11,522 bases of DNA from an uncultured Ruminococcus sp. (GTDB lineage Bacteria > Bacillota > Clostridia > Oscillospirales > Ruminococcaceae): the NCBI GenBank assembly GCA_937907215.1, contig CALESG010000082.1, positions 1 to 11,522 on the forward strand, read 5' to 3'. Under the pieces are notes generated by a model, which saw only the letters and a program-made list of their open reading frames with translations, made no database searches and was not told the DNA's origin. The position numbers and the translations under genes are program-made. Shown here piece by piece: positions 1 to 6,124 of this stretch. How positions within the stretch are numbered: the stretch's first letter is position 1; each line of letters starts with the position of its first letter.

Positions 1-4
1 ATAT

Positions 5-208
5 TTGTTGAAACTACAATTAAGACTGCGAGATCTGAGAGAGGACAATGATATGTCCCAAGCTGAAATGGCGAAAATGCTGGGTTGTTCGCAGCAGACT
101 TACTCCCGATATGAATCCCATACCACGGAAATTCCGCTGGAATCGCTGATTTTTCTTGCGGATTACTATGATACCAGCGTGGACTATCTTCTTGGGATCA
201 CGGATTAG
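5..208 (+). CDS. Small XRE-family helix-turn-helix regulator (5' end near window edge)
   Basis: A 67-residue protein that is almost entirely one Cro/C1-type helix-turn-helix domain. Visible features are the L-R-D-L-R-E-D-N-D start, the recognition-helix segment G-C-S-Q-Q-T-Y-S-R-Y-E (about residues 27-37), and the ending T-S-V-D-Y-L-L-G-I-T-D, typical of stand-alone XRE regulators in Clostridia. Known proteins of this size bind operator DNA as dimers and usually repress a nearby promoter; the target here is unknown. The open frame begins with two TTG codons (5-7 and 8-10). The family consensus fits a start here, but the ribosome site would lie outside the window, so a start further left cannot be excluded. 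It is the only plus-strand gene and converges on the minus-strand genes, so it need not regulate them. Confidence 0.85.
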   Translation: MLKLQLRLRDLREDNDMSQAEMAKMLGCSQQTYSRYESHTTEIPLESLIFLADYYDTSVDYLLGITD

Positions 209-246
209 GATGAACCGTACCCCAGAAAAAAAGGAATCTGACCGTC

Positions 247-302
247 AAAAAATCTCCCCGACCGGAACTTATGGAAGTTCTGATCGGGGATGATTTTATT
301 TT
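247..302. terminator. Bidirectional intrinsic terminator
   Basis: A 16-bp stem (255-270 pairing with 275-290) has one C-A mismatch and one G-T wobble and closes a 4-nt ATGG loop. On the plus strand it is followed by TGATTTTATTTT (291-302). On the minus strand the stem is followed within two bases by six T (plus-strand A run 247-252). It lies between the convergent XRE gene and Rpn fragment and can end transcripts from both sides; the minus-strand T tract is the better one. Confidence 0.85.
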
Positions 303-313
303 GGATTTATTAA

Positions 314-634
314 TCATATGAAGAGTTCCTGAATTTGTTCTTCAGTGTATCCTTTTTTGCGCATAATTTCGGCAAGCAGGTTACGTTCTTTAGCTGCGCC
401 AATAGCTTCGCCTTCGGCTCTGCCCTCAGCTCTGCCTTCTGTTCTTGCCACCGCCATATCGTTCTCATAGTCACGAATTGCCTTGTCACGCTGACGAATC
501 TGCTCTCGGAGAATCGTGTCGGCATTCAGTGCATAAACAGCATCAATGCTTTTTTGGATCGCAGGATTTTCAGTTGTCGTTCTTACCATTTCCAGCGCCT
601 CCTTACTGTCGGCTCTGATAAGCTCTATCCACAT
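314..634 (-). pseudogene. C-terminal fragment of an Rpn / PD-(D/E)XK nuclease-family transposase
   Basis: The 106-residue translation matches the tail of Rpn-type proteins: W-I-E-L-I-R-A-D-S-K-E, then I-Q-K-S-I-D-A-V-Y-x-L, then R-E-Q-I-R-Q-R-D-K-A-I-R-D-Y-E-N-D-M, a G-R-A-E-G-R-A-E-G-E repeat and the final K-G-Y-T-E-E-Q-I-Q-E-L-F. Full-length members are usually about 280-330 residues, with the PD-(D/E)XK nuclease core in the N-terminal two thirds, and that core is absent. The frame stays open a further 15 codons upstream (to about 679) and still looks family-like, but has no ATG, GTG or TTG before a stop at 680-682. The ATG at 634 has no clear ribosome site. I read this as a decayed remnant left after a deletion or insertion brought hepT next to it. 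A small protein translated from ATG 634 by readthrough from hepT is possible but less likely. Confidence 0.75.
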
Positions 635-656
635 TTTAATCGTACTCGCCGCATTA

Positions 657-1013
657 TCAAAGAATTTGGTTGCTATTTTTTAATAGTAATTTTATTTTTT
701 CTGTAAGTTCAGGCAGTTCATTGAATACAACTTCTGATATAATATTCCAGTTCGTACCATCATAGTCGTGAACTAATCTATGCCGTAATCCAGCTATCAT
801 CAGCCATGGAATATCAGTATGAAGATTTTTGTATTCAGCTGAGATCCTGTAAACGTGTTCACCAATATTATAAAGCGGCGTTGTGACAAGCCATTGCAGA
901 GAATAATCATTCAAAAGCTGCTCTTTTGTTACATTGTGCTCAGAGATGTAGGATAGCAACTTTTCAGCATTATCGAGAATTTTCTGCAGCCTTTGTTCAT
1001 CAGAATATTTCAA
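657..1013 (-). CDS. hepT: HepT-type HEPN RNase toxin
   Basis: A 118-residue HEPN (DUF86/HepT-like) protein, a helical RNase that acts as the toxin of the MntA-HepT toxin-antitoxin family. The catalytic R-x4-H-x-Y motif is complete: R77, H82 and Y84 within R-H-R-L-V-H-D-Y. In characterised pairs the motif tyrosine is the site where the nucleotidyltransferase adds AMP units that silence the RNase, so Y84 is the predicted target here. The start is a TTG (1011-1013) overlapping the mntA stop by the bases TTGA, so translation is probably coupled and the toxin is made only with its antitoxin. Length and motif spacing are normal, and nothing suggests inactivation. The gene ends 22 nt before the start of the Rpn fragment. 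The HEPN assignment is firm; the toxin role rests on the pairing with mntA. Confidence 0.92.
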   Translation of the reverse strand: MKYSDEQRLQKILDNAEKLLSYISEHNVTKEQLLNDYSLQWLVTTPLYNIGEHVYRISAEYKNLHTDIPWLMIAGLRHRLVHDYDGTNWNIISEVVFNELPELTEKIKLLLKNSNQIL

Positions 1014-1315
1014 GCAACTTTCACCCTTTCTTTCATTATTGTTTCATAAAATAAGCTATCTTTATTGACCTCATTAATCTCAAATACATCGATTTCTTTT
1101 TGGATAATCATACGAAGTTCTTCGGCAAAGGCAAAAACCGAGGTAAGCTTAAAATTTTTACCGCCGAAAATCAAGAAGTCAATGTCACTGTCAACCGTTG
1201 CTTCGTTTCTTGCATAAGATCCAAAAATATAAACTTCACAAATGCGATATTTTTCCGCAAGAGGCTTAATTATTCTTTGAATATCAGTTATTGTTAATAC
1301 TGTTCCGGACATCAT
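1010..1315 (-). CDS. mntA: MntA-type nucleotidyltransferase antitoxin
   Basis: A 101-residue minimal nucleotidyltransferase. The family signature G-S-x10-D-x-D is exact (G32, S33, D44, D46), and a third acidic residue sits at D76 in K-E-I-D-V-F, as expected for the metal-binding triad of polymerase-beta-fold enzymes. Characterised homologues move AMP from ATP onto the motif tyrosine of the HEPN partner and so neutralise it. The start is ATG-ATG; AAGGAG lies 5 nt before the first ATG (1313-1315) and 8 nt before the second, so either could be used. The stop overlaps the TTG start of hepT. A promoter (1457-1485) and a leader of roughly 135 nt precede the gene. All catalytic residues are present, so the module looks functional. 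Confidence 0.92.
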   Translation of the reverse strand: MMSGTVLTITDIQRIIKPLAEKYRICEVYIFGSYARNEATVDSDIDFLIFGGKNFKLTSVFAFAEELRMIIQKEIDVFEINEVNKDSLFYETIMKERVKVA

Positions 1316-1354
1316 ATCATCTCCTTGTCTGTATAATTGCTTTCTGACCGAATC

Positions 1355-1368
1355 ATAAGATTTCTTAT
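1355..1368. promoter_or_regulatory. Perfect palindrome in the mntA leader (possible operator)
   Basis: ATAAGA-TT-TCTTAT is a perfect 6-bp inverted repeat with a 2-nt centre, about 40 bp upstream of mntA and about 90 bp downstream of the -10 box. Its position suits a roadblock or autoregulatory operator, or a weak RNA hairpin near the ribosome site. No binding protein is identified; the role is inference. Confidence 0.35.
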
Positions 1369-1456
1369 CTTACTGGCGTGTTATGTCTGCCATAAAGAAC
1401 GCTTTTGCAGTCAAAAAACGCTTCTTTTATATTTTTACAGTTCAATCTCTACTTTT

Positions 1457-1485
1457 AGTATAGCATAAATGCTGTGAAAATGCAA
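1457..1485 (-). promoter_or_regulatory. Sigma-A-type promoter for mntA-hepT
   Basis: Read on the minus strand, TTGCAT (1480-1485) and TATACT (1457-1462) are separated by exactly 17 nt, each matching the sigma-70/A consensus at four or five of six positions. It points toward mntA, leaving a long leader that contains the ATAAGATTTCTTAT palindrome and two copies of AACGCTT (plus strand 1398-1404 and 1417-1423). The remainder of the 1316-1587 gap holds only a weak 8-bp hairpin (1519-1526 with 1546-1553) and no credible gene. Confidence 0.7.
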
Positions 1486-1587
1486 GGAATTTTGAAGATT
1501 GTTTTCGCTTTGTCCGTCATATAGAATTTGCATGGAATACTTGCTTTCTATATTTGAAACTGACGCTTTCAATACAATACCAACCAA

Positions 1588-2649
1588 TCATCTGAATTTC
1601 CATTTCAATTTCCTGCTTATTTCCTCTGCGCTCTGCTTATCCCATTTCATTGATTCCGCCCACTTGATCATTTCCTTGTCGCCGTCTGCAATTTGCTGCA
1701 GCAGTTCCTGATAACCGCCGACACCACCGCAATCTTCCGGCGGCGCTTTCCCTGTGACCTTCAAACAAGTTGGCACAACGTTTTCATGCTCCTCAGTGAC
1801 TTCAAGCAATTCAATCTTATGCTGCCAGTAATCGCCCATATCGTAGATATACCATATGTCAGCATATTTGCATAACAACTCATATATGTTGCATTCTGTA
1901 TCATTCTTTGTAGGTATTTCATCAAATTCACCATCTTCGTACTCGGATTTTATTCTCATCACCGGTTCGCCGTTTTCGCCATATGCTATGAACTCATAAA
2001 GATGACAATTCTGCCAATTAAAACAACTTTGTATTGCAGCATGAAGCCCGTAGAAGTTCATATTCGCAGGCAGAGAAATTTCCCTGCTGATCTCAAAATC
2101 AGGATAGTCAAGCGTGATTTTCAACCGGAGCATATCAATGTTGTAAAAAGGAACGTTATATCTGCTTTTCAGCATTTCAAGGAAAACTTCTGCCGGGTAC
2201 TTGTATTTTCCGTCAACGCTGAAAAGTCTGTTGTTCAGCCATTTTGACGCATCAACCTGCAATATATTCCCTTTATCAAGCCGATCCTGGATATATTTCA
2301 GTTCTATTGCATTCCGGTTAAGCTGTGCTGTTGCAGAACGGTCGCCGTTCTTAGCAACTGTAATATCTCCGCAGTCAAAAAGGTATGCAGGAATAATATC
2401 AGAATTGATATAATATTCCCGAAGCAAATTTCCAAGCTGTTCCTTGAAGTCGATTTTCTTGTAATCAGCCGCTTTTAATCCCCAGAGAATCATTGAAAAT
2501 CGTGTTGCCGTGTTCATAAAAATCACGCAGTTCCGGCGATTGATTTTCAGCGTATGAACAAACCATGTATTGGATTTATCCGTCTCTTTGGCAGTTTCCG
2601 CCTTGATTTCCATAGCCTTCTGCATATCATTTGAATAAGTCAGCAGCAT
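1588..2649 (-). CDS. Two-domain protein: DUF6933-like N-terminus and pRiA4b ORF-3-like C-terminus
   Basis: About 353 residues in two parts. The N-terminal half (roughly 1-150), with W-F-V-H-T-L-K-I-N-R-R-N-C-V-I-F-M-N near residue 29, resembles what I recall as DUF6933, of unknown function. The C-terminal part (roughly 175-350) is a plasmid pRiA4b ORF-3-like domain (PF07929; also the 'passenger' protein of IS1096-type elements), identified by Y-D-M-G-D-Y-W-Q-H (about 269) and P-P-E-D-C-G-G-V-G-G-Y (about 303). That family has no established activity and is frequent beside mobile elements. I start it at ATG 2649 because AGGAG lies 7 nt upstream; an in-frame GTG at 2664 overlaps that site and is unlikely. 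It is the last gene of the long co-directional run, 84 nt after the phosphoesterase. No transposase is nearby. Confidence 0.8.
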   Translation of the reverse strand: MLLTYSNDMQKAMEIKAETAKETDKSNTWFVHTLKINRRNCVIFMNTATRFSMILWGLKAADYKKIDFKEQLGNLLREYYINSDIIPAYLFDCGDITVAKNGDRSATAQLNRNAIELKYIQDRLDKGNILQVDASKWLNNRLFSVDGKYKYPAEVFLEMLKSRYNVPFYNIDMLRLKITLDYPDFEISREISLPANMNFYGLHAAIQSCFNWQNCHLYEFIAYGENGEPVMRIKSEYEDGEFDEIPTKNDTECNIYELLCKYADIWYIYDMGDYWQHKIELLEVTEEHENVVPTCLKVTGKAPPEDCGGVGGYQELLQQIADGDKEMIKWAESMKWDKQSAEEISRKLKWKFR

Positions 2650-2687
2650 ACTATCACTCCTCACAGTCTATTTTATTTTCTTTGCAC

Positions 2688-2724
2688 CAGCGGCAATATT
2701 TCCACACATGAACGTTTGCCGCTG
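2688..2724. terminator. Hairpin between phosphoesterase and DUF6933-like gene
   Basis: CAGCGGCAA (2688-2696) is perfectly complementary to TTGCCGCTG (2716-2724) across a 19-nt loop. No U tract follows on the minus strand; on the plus strand it is followed by T-rich CATTATATTTTATTC. It could pause or protect minus-strand mRNA between the two genes rather than end it. A TATAAT on the minus strand sits just upstream of it but lacks a properly spaced -35 box. Confidence 0.45.
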
Positions 2725-2733
2725 CATTATATT

Positions 2734-3402
2734 TTATTCAATCGTGACAACCTCATCTAACAAACCCTGCACATTATCTCTTACAAGCCGGTTCACGTGA
2801 AAATGCCCCGCAAACCACTTTTTGAAATTAAGTTCACTGTACAGCCACTCAAAATATCCCGTCAGCTCAGCATCGTTCATATCCGGCACGCAACCGAGAT
2901 AATGGATAACCGACTGTGGTACCGTGTGCGTAAGGACATAGTCAACCTTGTAATCGCATGATTTAAGTGTTTCTTCGGCAATTTTGTACTCTTCATTACT
3001 GGGAAGTTCCTGTTCCCACCAGCTTCTGCCTTCAACACGCATTGCCTTGTCAACAGAATATGCACCACCCATTGCGAAGAAGCTCTTTCCCTCAATCACA
3101 AAACGCTGCCCACGCATCAGGTGATAGATGTTATCGGAAATCTTGTGAACCTTTCCGCCGTTCCATTCGATAATGGGGTAAGTATACAGAAGATCAAAGT
3201 CCTCATGATTGCCATCTACAAATGCTATGGTGAATGGTTCTGCTGTCAATTTTGCAAGGAAGTAACGATGATAAGGCGTATCCCAAACAAATCCAAAATC
3301 ACCGCAGACAATAACAATATCGTCTTTTGAGATTTGATATTGGTATATCCTGTTCAGGAAGCCATCATATTCTCCATGTGTGTCTCCGGTTATATAAATC
3401 AT
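2734..3402 (-). CDS. Calcineurin-like metallophosphoesterase
   Basis: A 222-residue metallophosphoesterase with the full set of dinuclear metal motifs in order: G-D-T-H-G (D7, H9), G-D-F-G (D35), G-N-H-E (N65, H66), a histidine in L-T-H-T (H159) and G-H-F-H (H200, H202). The family hydrolyses phosphomono- or phosphodiester bonds in nucleotides, nucleic acids or proteins; the substrate cannot be told from sequence. It has no signal peptide or membrane segment, so it should be cytosolic. The ATG at 3400-3402 is preceded by GGAGGTG with a 5-nt spacer. It follows the S51 peptidase by 63 nt, the widest gap so far in the operon, and nothing in that gap reads as a convincing promoter. The domain call is firm; the biological role is open. 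Confidence 0.9.
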   Translation of the reverse strand: MIYITGDTHGEYDGFLNRIYQYQISKDDIVIVCGDFGFVWDTPYHRYFLAKLTAEPFTIAFVDGNHEDFDLLYTYPIIEWNGGKVHKISDNIYHLMRGQRFVIEGKSFFAMGGAYSVDKAMRVEGRSWWEQELPSNEEYKIAEETLKSCDYKVDYVLTHTVPQSVIHYLGCVPDMNDAELTGYFEWLYSELNFKKWFAGHFHVNRLVRDNVQGLLDEVVTIE

Positions 3403-3465
3403 TGAATCACCTCCAGTTTTTCACCATTACGATATAATTTAGCAGCCTATCCACCTTGTCCTTGA

Positions 3466-4044
3466 CTATAGTTCCGGCAAAACAATCAGCTGATCATTAG
3501 CGATCGTAATCAGTTCAGACTCATCGCCGATATAGGAACGGCACATTTTGATCTCCTCTGCACCTCTGTAATCGAAATGACACAGCACATACTTGTCAGT
3601 CAGCCCCAGGGCTGTAAAATCCCCGTCTGTGATATGGTTATTATCATCAAAATTTCTGACATATTCAATATCTCTACAAGCCAGACATGCACCGGCAGAG
3701 AATCCAAGATAGATTGCACCATCTGCAACCTGCTGTTTGATAAAGCTGTCAAGGCGGTACTTCTTTACATGATACAACAACTTAAAAGTGTTTCCTCCAA
3801 GTACAGCTATGTAATCATACTTTTTGTCCATGTATGCATCTGGATTGGCACTGTCAAAAACAAAAATATTTTCCGTCTTGAAACCAAGCATTGCAGCACA
3901 GTTCTTTTCCCTCTGTCCTGTTTCTTCTTCAAACATACAAGCTAATGGAACAATCAGCATATTACCGGTCTGATCTGGTATGAATTCATTGATTTTCAGG
4001 CGAACTTGTGTATGGCTGAATCCGTATGAACCTAATATCAGCAT
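3466..4044 (-). CDS. Peptidase S51 / type 1 glutamine amidotransferase-like protein
   Basis: A 192-residue member of the S51 family (dipeptidase E, cyanophycinase and relatives), which uses a class-I-amidotransferase-like fold. The nucleophile elbow G-F-S-A-G-A places the catalytic serine at S116. The G-G-N loop at 83-85 shapes the oxyanion region, and H156 in C-H-F-D fits the catalytic histidine. E. coli PepE (about 229 residues) cleaves Asp-X dipeptides; this protein is somewhat shorter and diverged, so the peptide specificity is unknown. Translation from ATG 4044 is supported by GGAGGAG ending 4-5 nt upstream. It sits 28 nt after the ASCH-DUF1810 gene and 63 nt before the phosphoesterase. 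No export signal is visible, suggesting a cytosolic peptidase. Confidence 0.88.
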   Translation of the reverse strand: MLILGSYGFSHTQVRLKINEFIPDQTGNMLIVPLACMFEEETGQREKNCAAMLGFKTENIFVFDSANPDAYMDKKYDYIAVLGGNTFKLLYHVKKYRLDSFIKQQVADGAIYLGFSAGACLACRDIEYVRNFDDNNHITDGDFTALGLTDKYVLCHFDYRGAEEIKMCRSYIGDESELITIANDQLIVLPEL

Positions 4045-4072
4045 ATTATCTCCTCCGTAAATAGTTTGGTTA

Positions 4073-4837
4073 TTATAAGTTTAGTATCTTCAATGTTCGC
4101 TCGTCTTCATTTTCACGGCAGAACTTATCAATAACCTTTTGGAACAAATCTTGCTCCGGTGCAGCGTGTTTAAACAGCGTCATGCAGGAACGCAGCTTAA
4201 AAGCGTCTGTATAGCCAAATACTGCCATCAGATCGTCAGTTCCAATATACAATAGGGTTTCCGTTATCTCTATCAGCCTTGCACTGAGGACGGGATGTGC
4301 ATAGTAGTCCCTTTCTTCCGCCAAATCTTTGATAGAAAAATATGCCGTAGTACCGCTAAGCCCTAGACCTTGAATCTGTGGAAACACATACCAGATCCAA
4401 TGAGAAAGCTTTTCTCCCTGCTTCATTTCAGCCAAAGCGGTCTGATACGTTTCTCCGAAGCCATAGCCTTGGTCTTGTGCATCAATAAACTTTTGCAAAT
4501 CCGTTAAATATAACTCAATACCCAAAGCACCATACTGCTCCTGCTTTTCACGGGGATAGTATTCATCCATGTGGTCAGAATTGGGAGTTTCAGCAGGAGT
4601 ATAGCCGAGTTTTTTCTTCGGAAGTGCGGCATAAAGTTCTTCAAATGAGCTGAAATGATGTAGAGCTGTTACTCGTGTCTGGATTTTTTGCTTGAGATTA
4701 TCTAAGCACGAAAACTCAATAAAATCACCAATCTGTACTTTCTGGCGTTTCTCATCGTTTAATCTTAATTCAATAGTCTTGCTGCCGTTTTTGATTTTCT
4801 CAAATGGAGCGGTTCTTAATTTCATTCTATGTAACAC
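4073..4837 (-). CDS. ASCH domain fused to DUF1810
   Basis: A 254-residue fusion. Residues 1-110 form an ASCH domain, a small PUA-like RNA-binding fold; its signature K-N-G-S-K-T-I-E-L-R places the usual Gly, Lys, Glu and Arg at 18, 20, 23 and 25. Residues about 111-250 match DUF1810 (PF08837), recognised by S-H-W-I-W-Y-V-F-P-Q-I-Q-G-L-G (145-159), A-H-P-V-L and the F-G-Y-T-D-A-F-K-L-R-S-C-M-T-L-F segment. DUF1810 has no proven activity; joining it to an RNA-type binding domain suggests a nucleotide or RNA substrate, which is inference. The start is GTG (4835-4837), chosen because GGGAGG lies 7 nt upstream, whereas the in-frame ATG four codons later would be too far from it. It follows the tyrosine phosphatase by 13 nt in the same operon. 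Confidence 0.87.
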   Translation of the reverse strand: MLHRMKLRTAPFEKIKNGSKTIELRLNDEKRQKVQIGDFIEFSCLDNLKQKIQTRVTALHHFSSFEELYAALPKKKLGYTPAETPNSDHMDEYYPREKQEQYGALGIELYLTDLQKFIDAQDQGYGFGETYQTALAEMKQGEKLSHWIWYVFPQIQGLGLSGTTAYFSIKDLAEERDYYAHPVLSARLIEITETLLYIGTDDLMAVFGYTDAFKLRSCMTLFKHAAPEQDLFQKVIDKFCRENEDERTLKILNL

Positions 4838-4850
4838 TTTTTATCCTCCC

Positions 4851-5333
4851 TCACAGCTTTACCAACTGTCGCCTTACCCAAGCTGTCTCCAATACATCAT
4901 AGATATACTGATTCGGCGTACCTTCTTCAAAATACTTACTATTGTCGCCGCCAAGCATCTCAACGGCAAACGCACCAACTGCTCTGGAACGTGATTGACC
5001 GGCATAACAGTGGATCAGTAAAGTATCTACAGACTTCCTGTGCTTCTCAATGAAGCTGATAATCTTATCCGCCATGTCATCATCAAACAGAACAGCTCCA
5101 TCCACTTCCTTTACAATGTCATCGAAATACAGCGTCAGAACGCCTTTACAGAACTGGTTCTCTGTAAACTGAAATCCAAATCCCTGCGTGTGGCTGTCCT
5201 GAATGGAAATCACGGCATAGGTATCGGTCAATGTGCCCTGTTCCTCCGCTTCAGCAGCCATGCCATATGGATAATAATGCTCCATAACATAGCTAAATGC
5301 ATCGTGAACGGATTTTACTAAAACTCTTTTCAT
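4851..5333 (-). CDS. Cys-based protein phosphatase (tyrosine/dual-specificity type)
   Basis: A protein of 160 residues from the ATG at 5333 (162 from the in-frame TTG at 5339) with the phosphatase loop H-C-Y-A-G-Q-S-R-S, i.e. the C-x5-R signature with nucleophile C109 and R115 counted from the ATG. The preceding Asp-rich segment around D70-D85 could supply the general acid. Such enzymes form a phosphocysteine intermediate and dephosphorylate Tyr/Ser/Thr in proteins, or other phospho-substrates. The ribosome site AGGAG overlaps the TAG stop of the preceding gene (TAGGAG), so translation is probably coupled; it lies 11 nt from the ATG and 5 nt from the TTG, so the start is uncertain by two residues. 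This is the second Cys-based phosphatase in the window and is unrelated to the low-molecular-weight one. The substrate is unknown. Confidence 0.85.
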   Translation of the reverse strand: MKRVLVKSVHDAFSYVMEHYYPYGMAAEAEEQGTLTDTYAVISIQDSHTQGFGFQFTENQFCKGVLTLYFDDIVKEVDGAVLFDDDMADKIISFIEKHRKSVDTLLIHCYAGQSRSRAVGAFAVEMLGGDNSKYFEEGTPNQYIYDVLETAWVRRQLVKL

Positions 5334-5347
5334 AAACAATCACGCTC

Positions 5348-6115
5348 CTACGATTCCGGATATTTTCCAATCATCTTGATAATCGCACTTTCTCTTGCCT
5401 GCGGAAAGATTTCCTTCACTCTATTACAAATTCTTTGCCATGACTGTGCCGGTTCTTCGACATATGCAGAAGTGACTGCATTGTAGCCCCATATTGCTTC
5501 CGGCGACAGCAGAACAGAAACTGTCATTCCGTACTCAACACCCTTTTTATTCTTCCTCCTGTGGAAATCTGCTGTGACGAGATACAGTTTCATCATCAAT
5601 TCTGTCGTAATGCCGGGAAAATTGTTCTCTCCGCCCTTGCCGAAGCCCGCCATTTTCTTCAGATCGGTTGTAAGAATCTGTTTGTTAGTCCATACCATAT
5701 CTCCGTCAGCATCTGTATCGGTCAGAATATCCATGATAAGTTTCTCTCGCCGGATCACCTTACCATCCTCCCATGCCGAATCAAAATCATAACCATTGCG
5801 TCGAAAATCGACAAAATACGGCAGCCATTCCTGACTGATAAAACCAGCCTTCTTATCAAAGAACTTTCCATACACAATAGAACGATCAACGGCGATGATT
5901 TCACACCACTCCCACGGATCCTGCTCTGCATTACCTGTCCACCAATAGTCCGAGGAAGTATGCTCCTCCGCAGAAAATCCCTCTATTTCGTTCGCAAACA
6001 GCGGCAGGAATCCAACTTCATTCACCCAGTTGATAAGTTCCTTCCATGTTCGTATTCTATATGGATCGTTCCACGCAAGACCTTTCATGATCCATGTTCC
6101 ATTTTCATTTGCCAT
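5348..6115 (-). CDS. AlkZ-related uncharacterised protein
   Basis: A 255-residue soluble protein rich in Trp and Tyr. The segments T-W-K-E-L-I-N-W-V-N-E-V-G-F-L-P-L-F near residue 23, Y-W-W-T-G-N-A-E-Q-D-P-W-E-W near 57 and F-F-D-K-K-A-G-F-I-S near 84 match proteins I recall being annotated 'AlkZ-related' in gut Firmicutes. True AlkZ/YcaQ enzymes are DNA glycosylases that unhook interstrand cross-links using a Q-x-Q motif; I see no Q-x-Q here, and the protein is much shorter than the usual roughly 400 residues, so glycosylase activity should not be assumed. The ATG at 6115 is preceded by GAGGGG with a 5-nt spacer, and this site overlaps the TGA of the GNAT-RibD gene. The stop codon in turn forms part of the next gene's ribosome site. 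Confidence 0.68.
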   Translation of the reverse strand: MANENGTWIMKGLAWNDPYRIRTWKELINWVNEVGFLPLFANEIEGFSAEEHTSSDYWWTGNAEQDPWEWCEIIAVDRSIVYGKFFDKKAGFISQEWLPYFVDFRRNGYDFDSAWEDGKVIRREKLIMDILTDTDADGDMVWTNKQILTTDLKKMAGFGKGGENNFPGITTELMMKLYLVTADFHRRKNKKGVEYGMTVSVLLSPEAIWGYNAVTSAYVEEPAQSWQRICNRVKEIFPQARESAIIKMIGKYPES

Positions 6116-6124
6116 GATTTCCCC

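Noticed and set aside
335..706. Plus-strand open frame with hydrophobic ends resembling a membrane protein
   Set aside because: It is the complement of the Rpn fragment and hepT end; the hydrophobic look comes from the complement of Lys/Glu-rich codons, and there is no ribosome site.
1519..1553. Terminator after the DUF6933-like gene
   Set aside because: The 8-bp AT-rich stem has a 19-nt loop and no T tract on either side; too weak to call.
1588..2649. Insertion sequence around the pRiA4b ORF-3-like gene
   Set aside because: No transposase, terminal inverted repeats or target duplication seen on either side.
2713..2760. TATAAT on the minus strand as a promoter for the DUF6933-like gene
   Set aside because: The only TTGTCA upstream is 13 nt away, too close for a sigma-A promoter, and no other -35 is convincing.
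3403..3465. Short open stretch between S51 and phosphoesterase that could encode a peptide ending N-W-R
   Set aside because: No ribosome site in front of its ATG or GTG codons, and its end overlaps the phosphoesterase ribosome site; too short to support.
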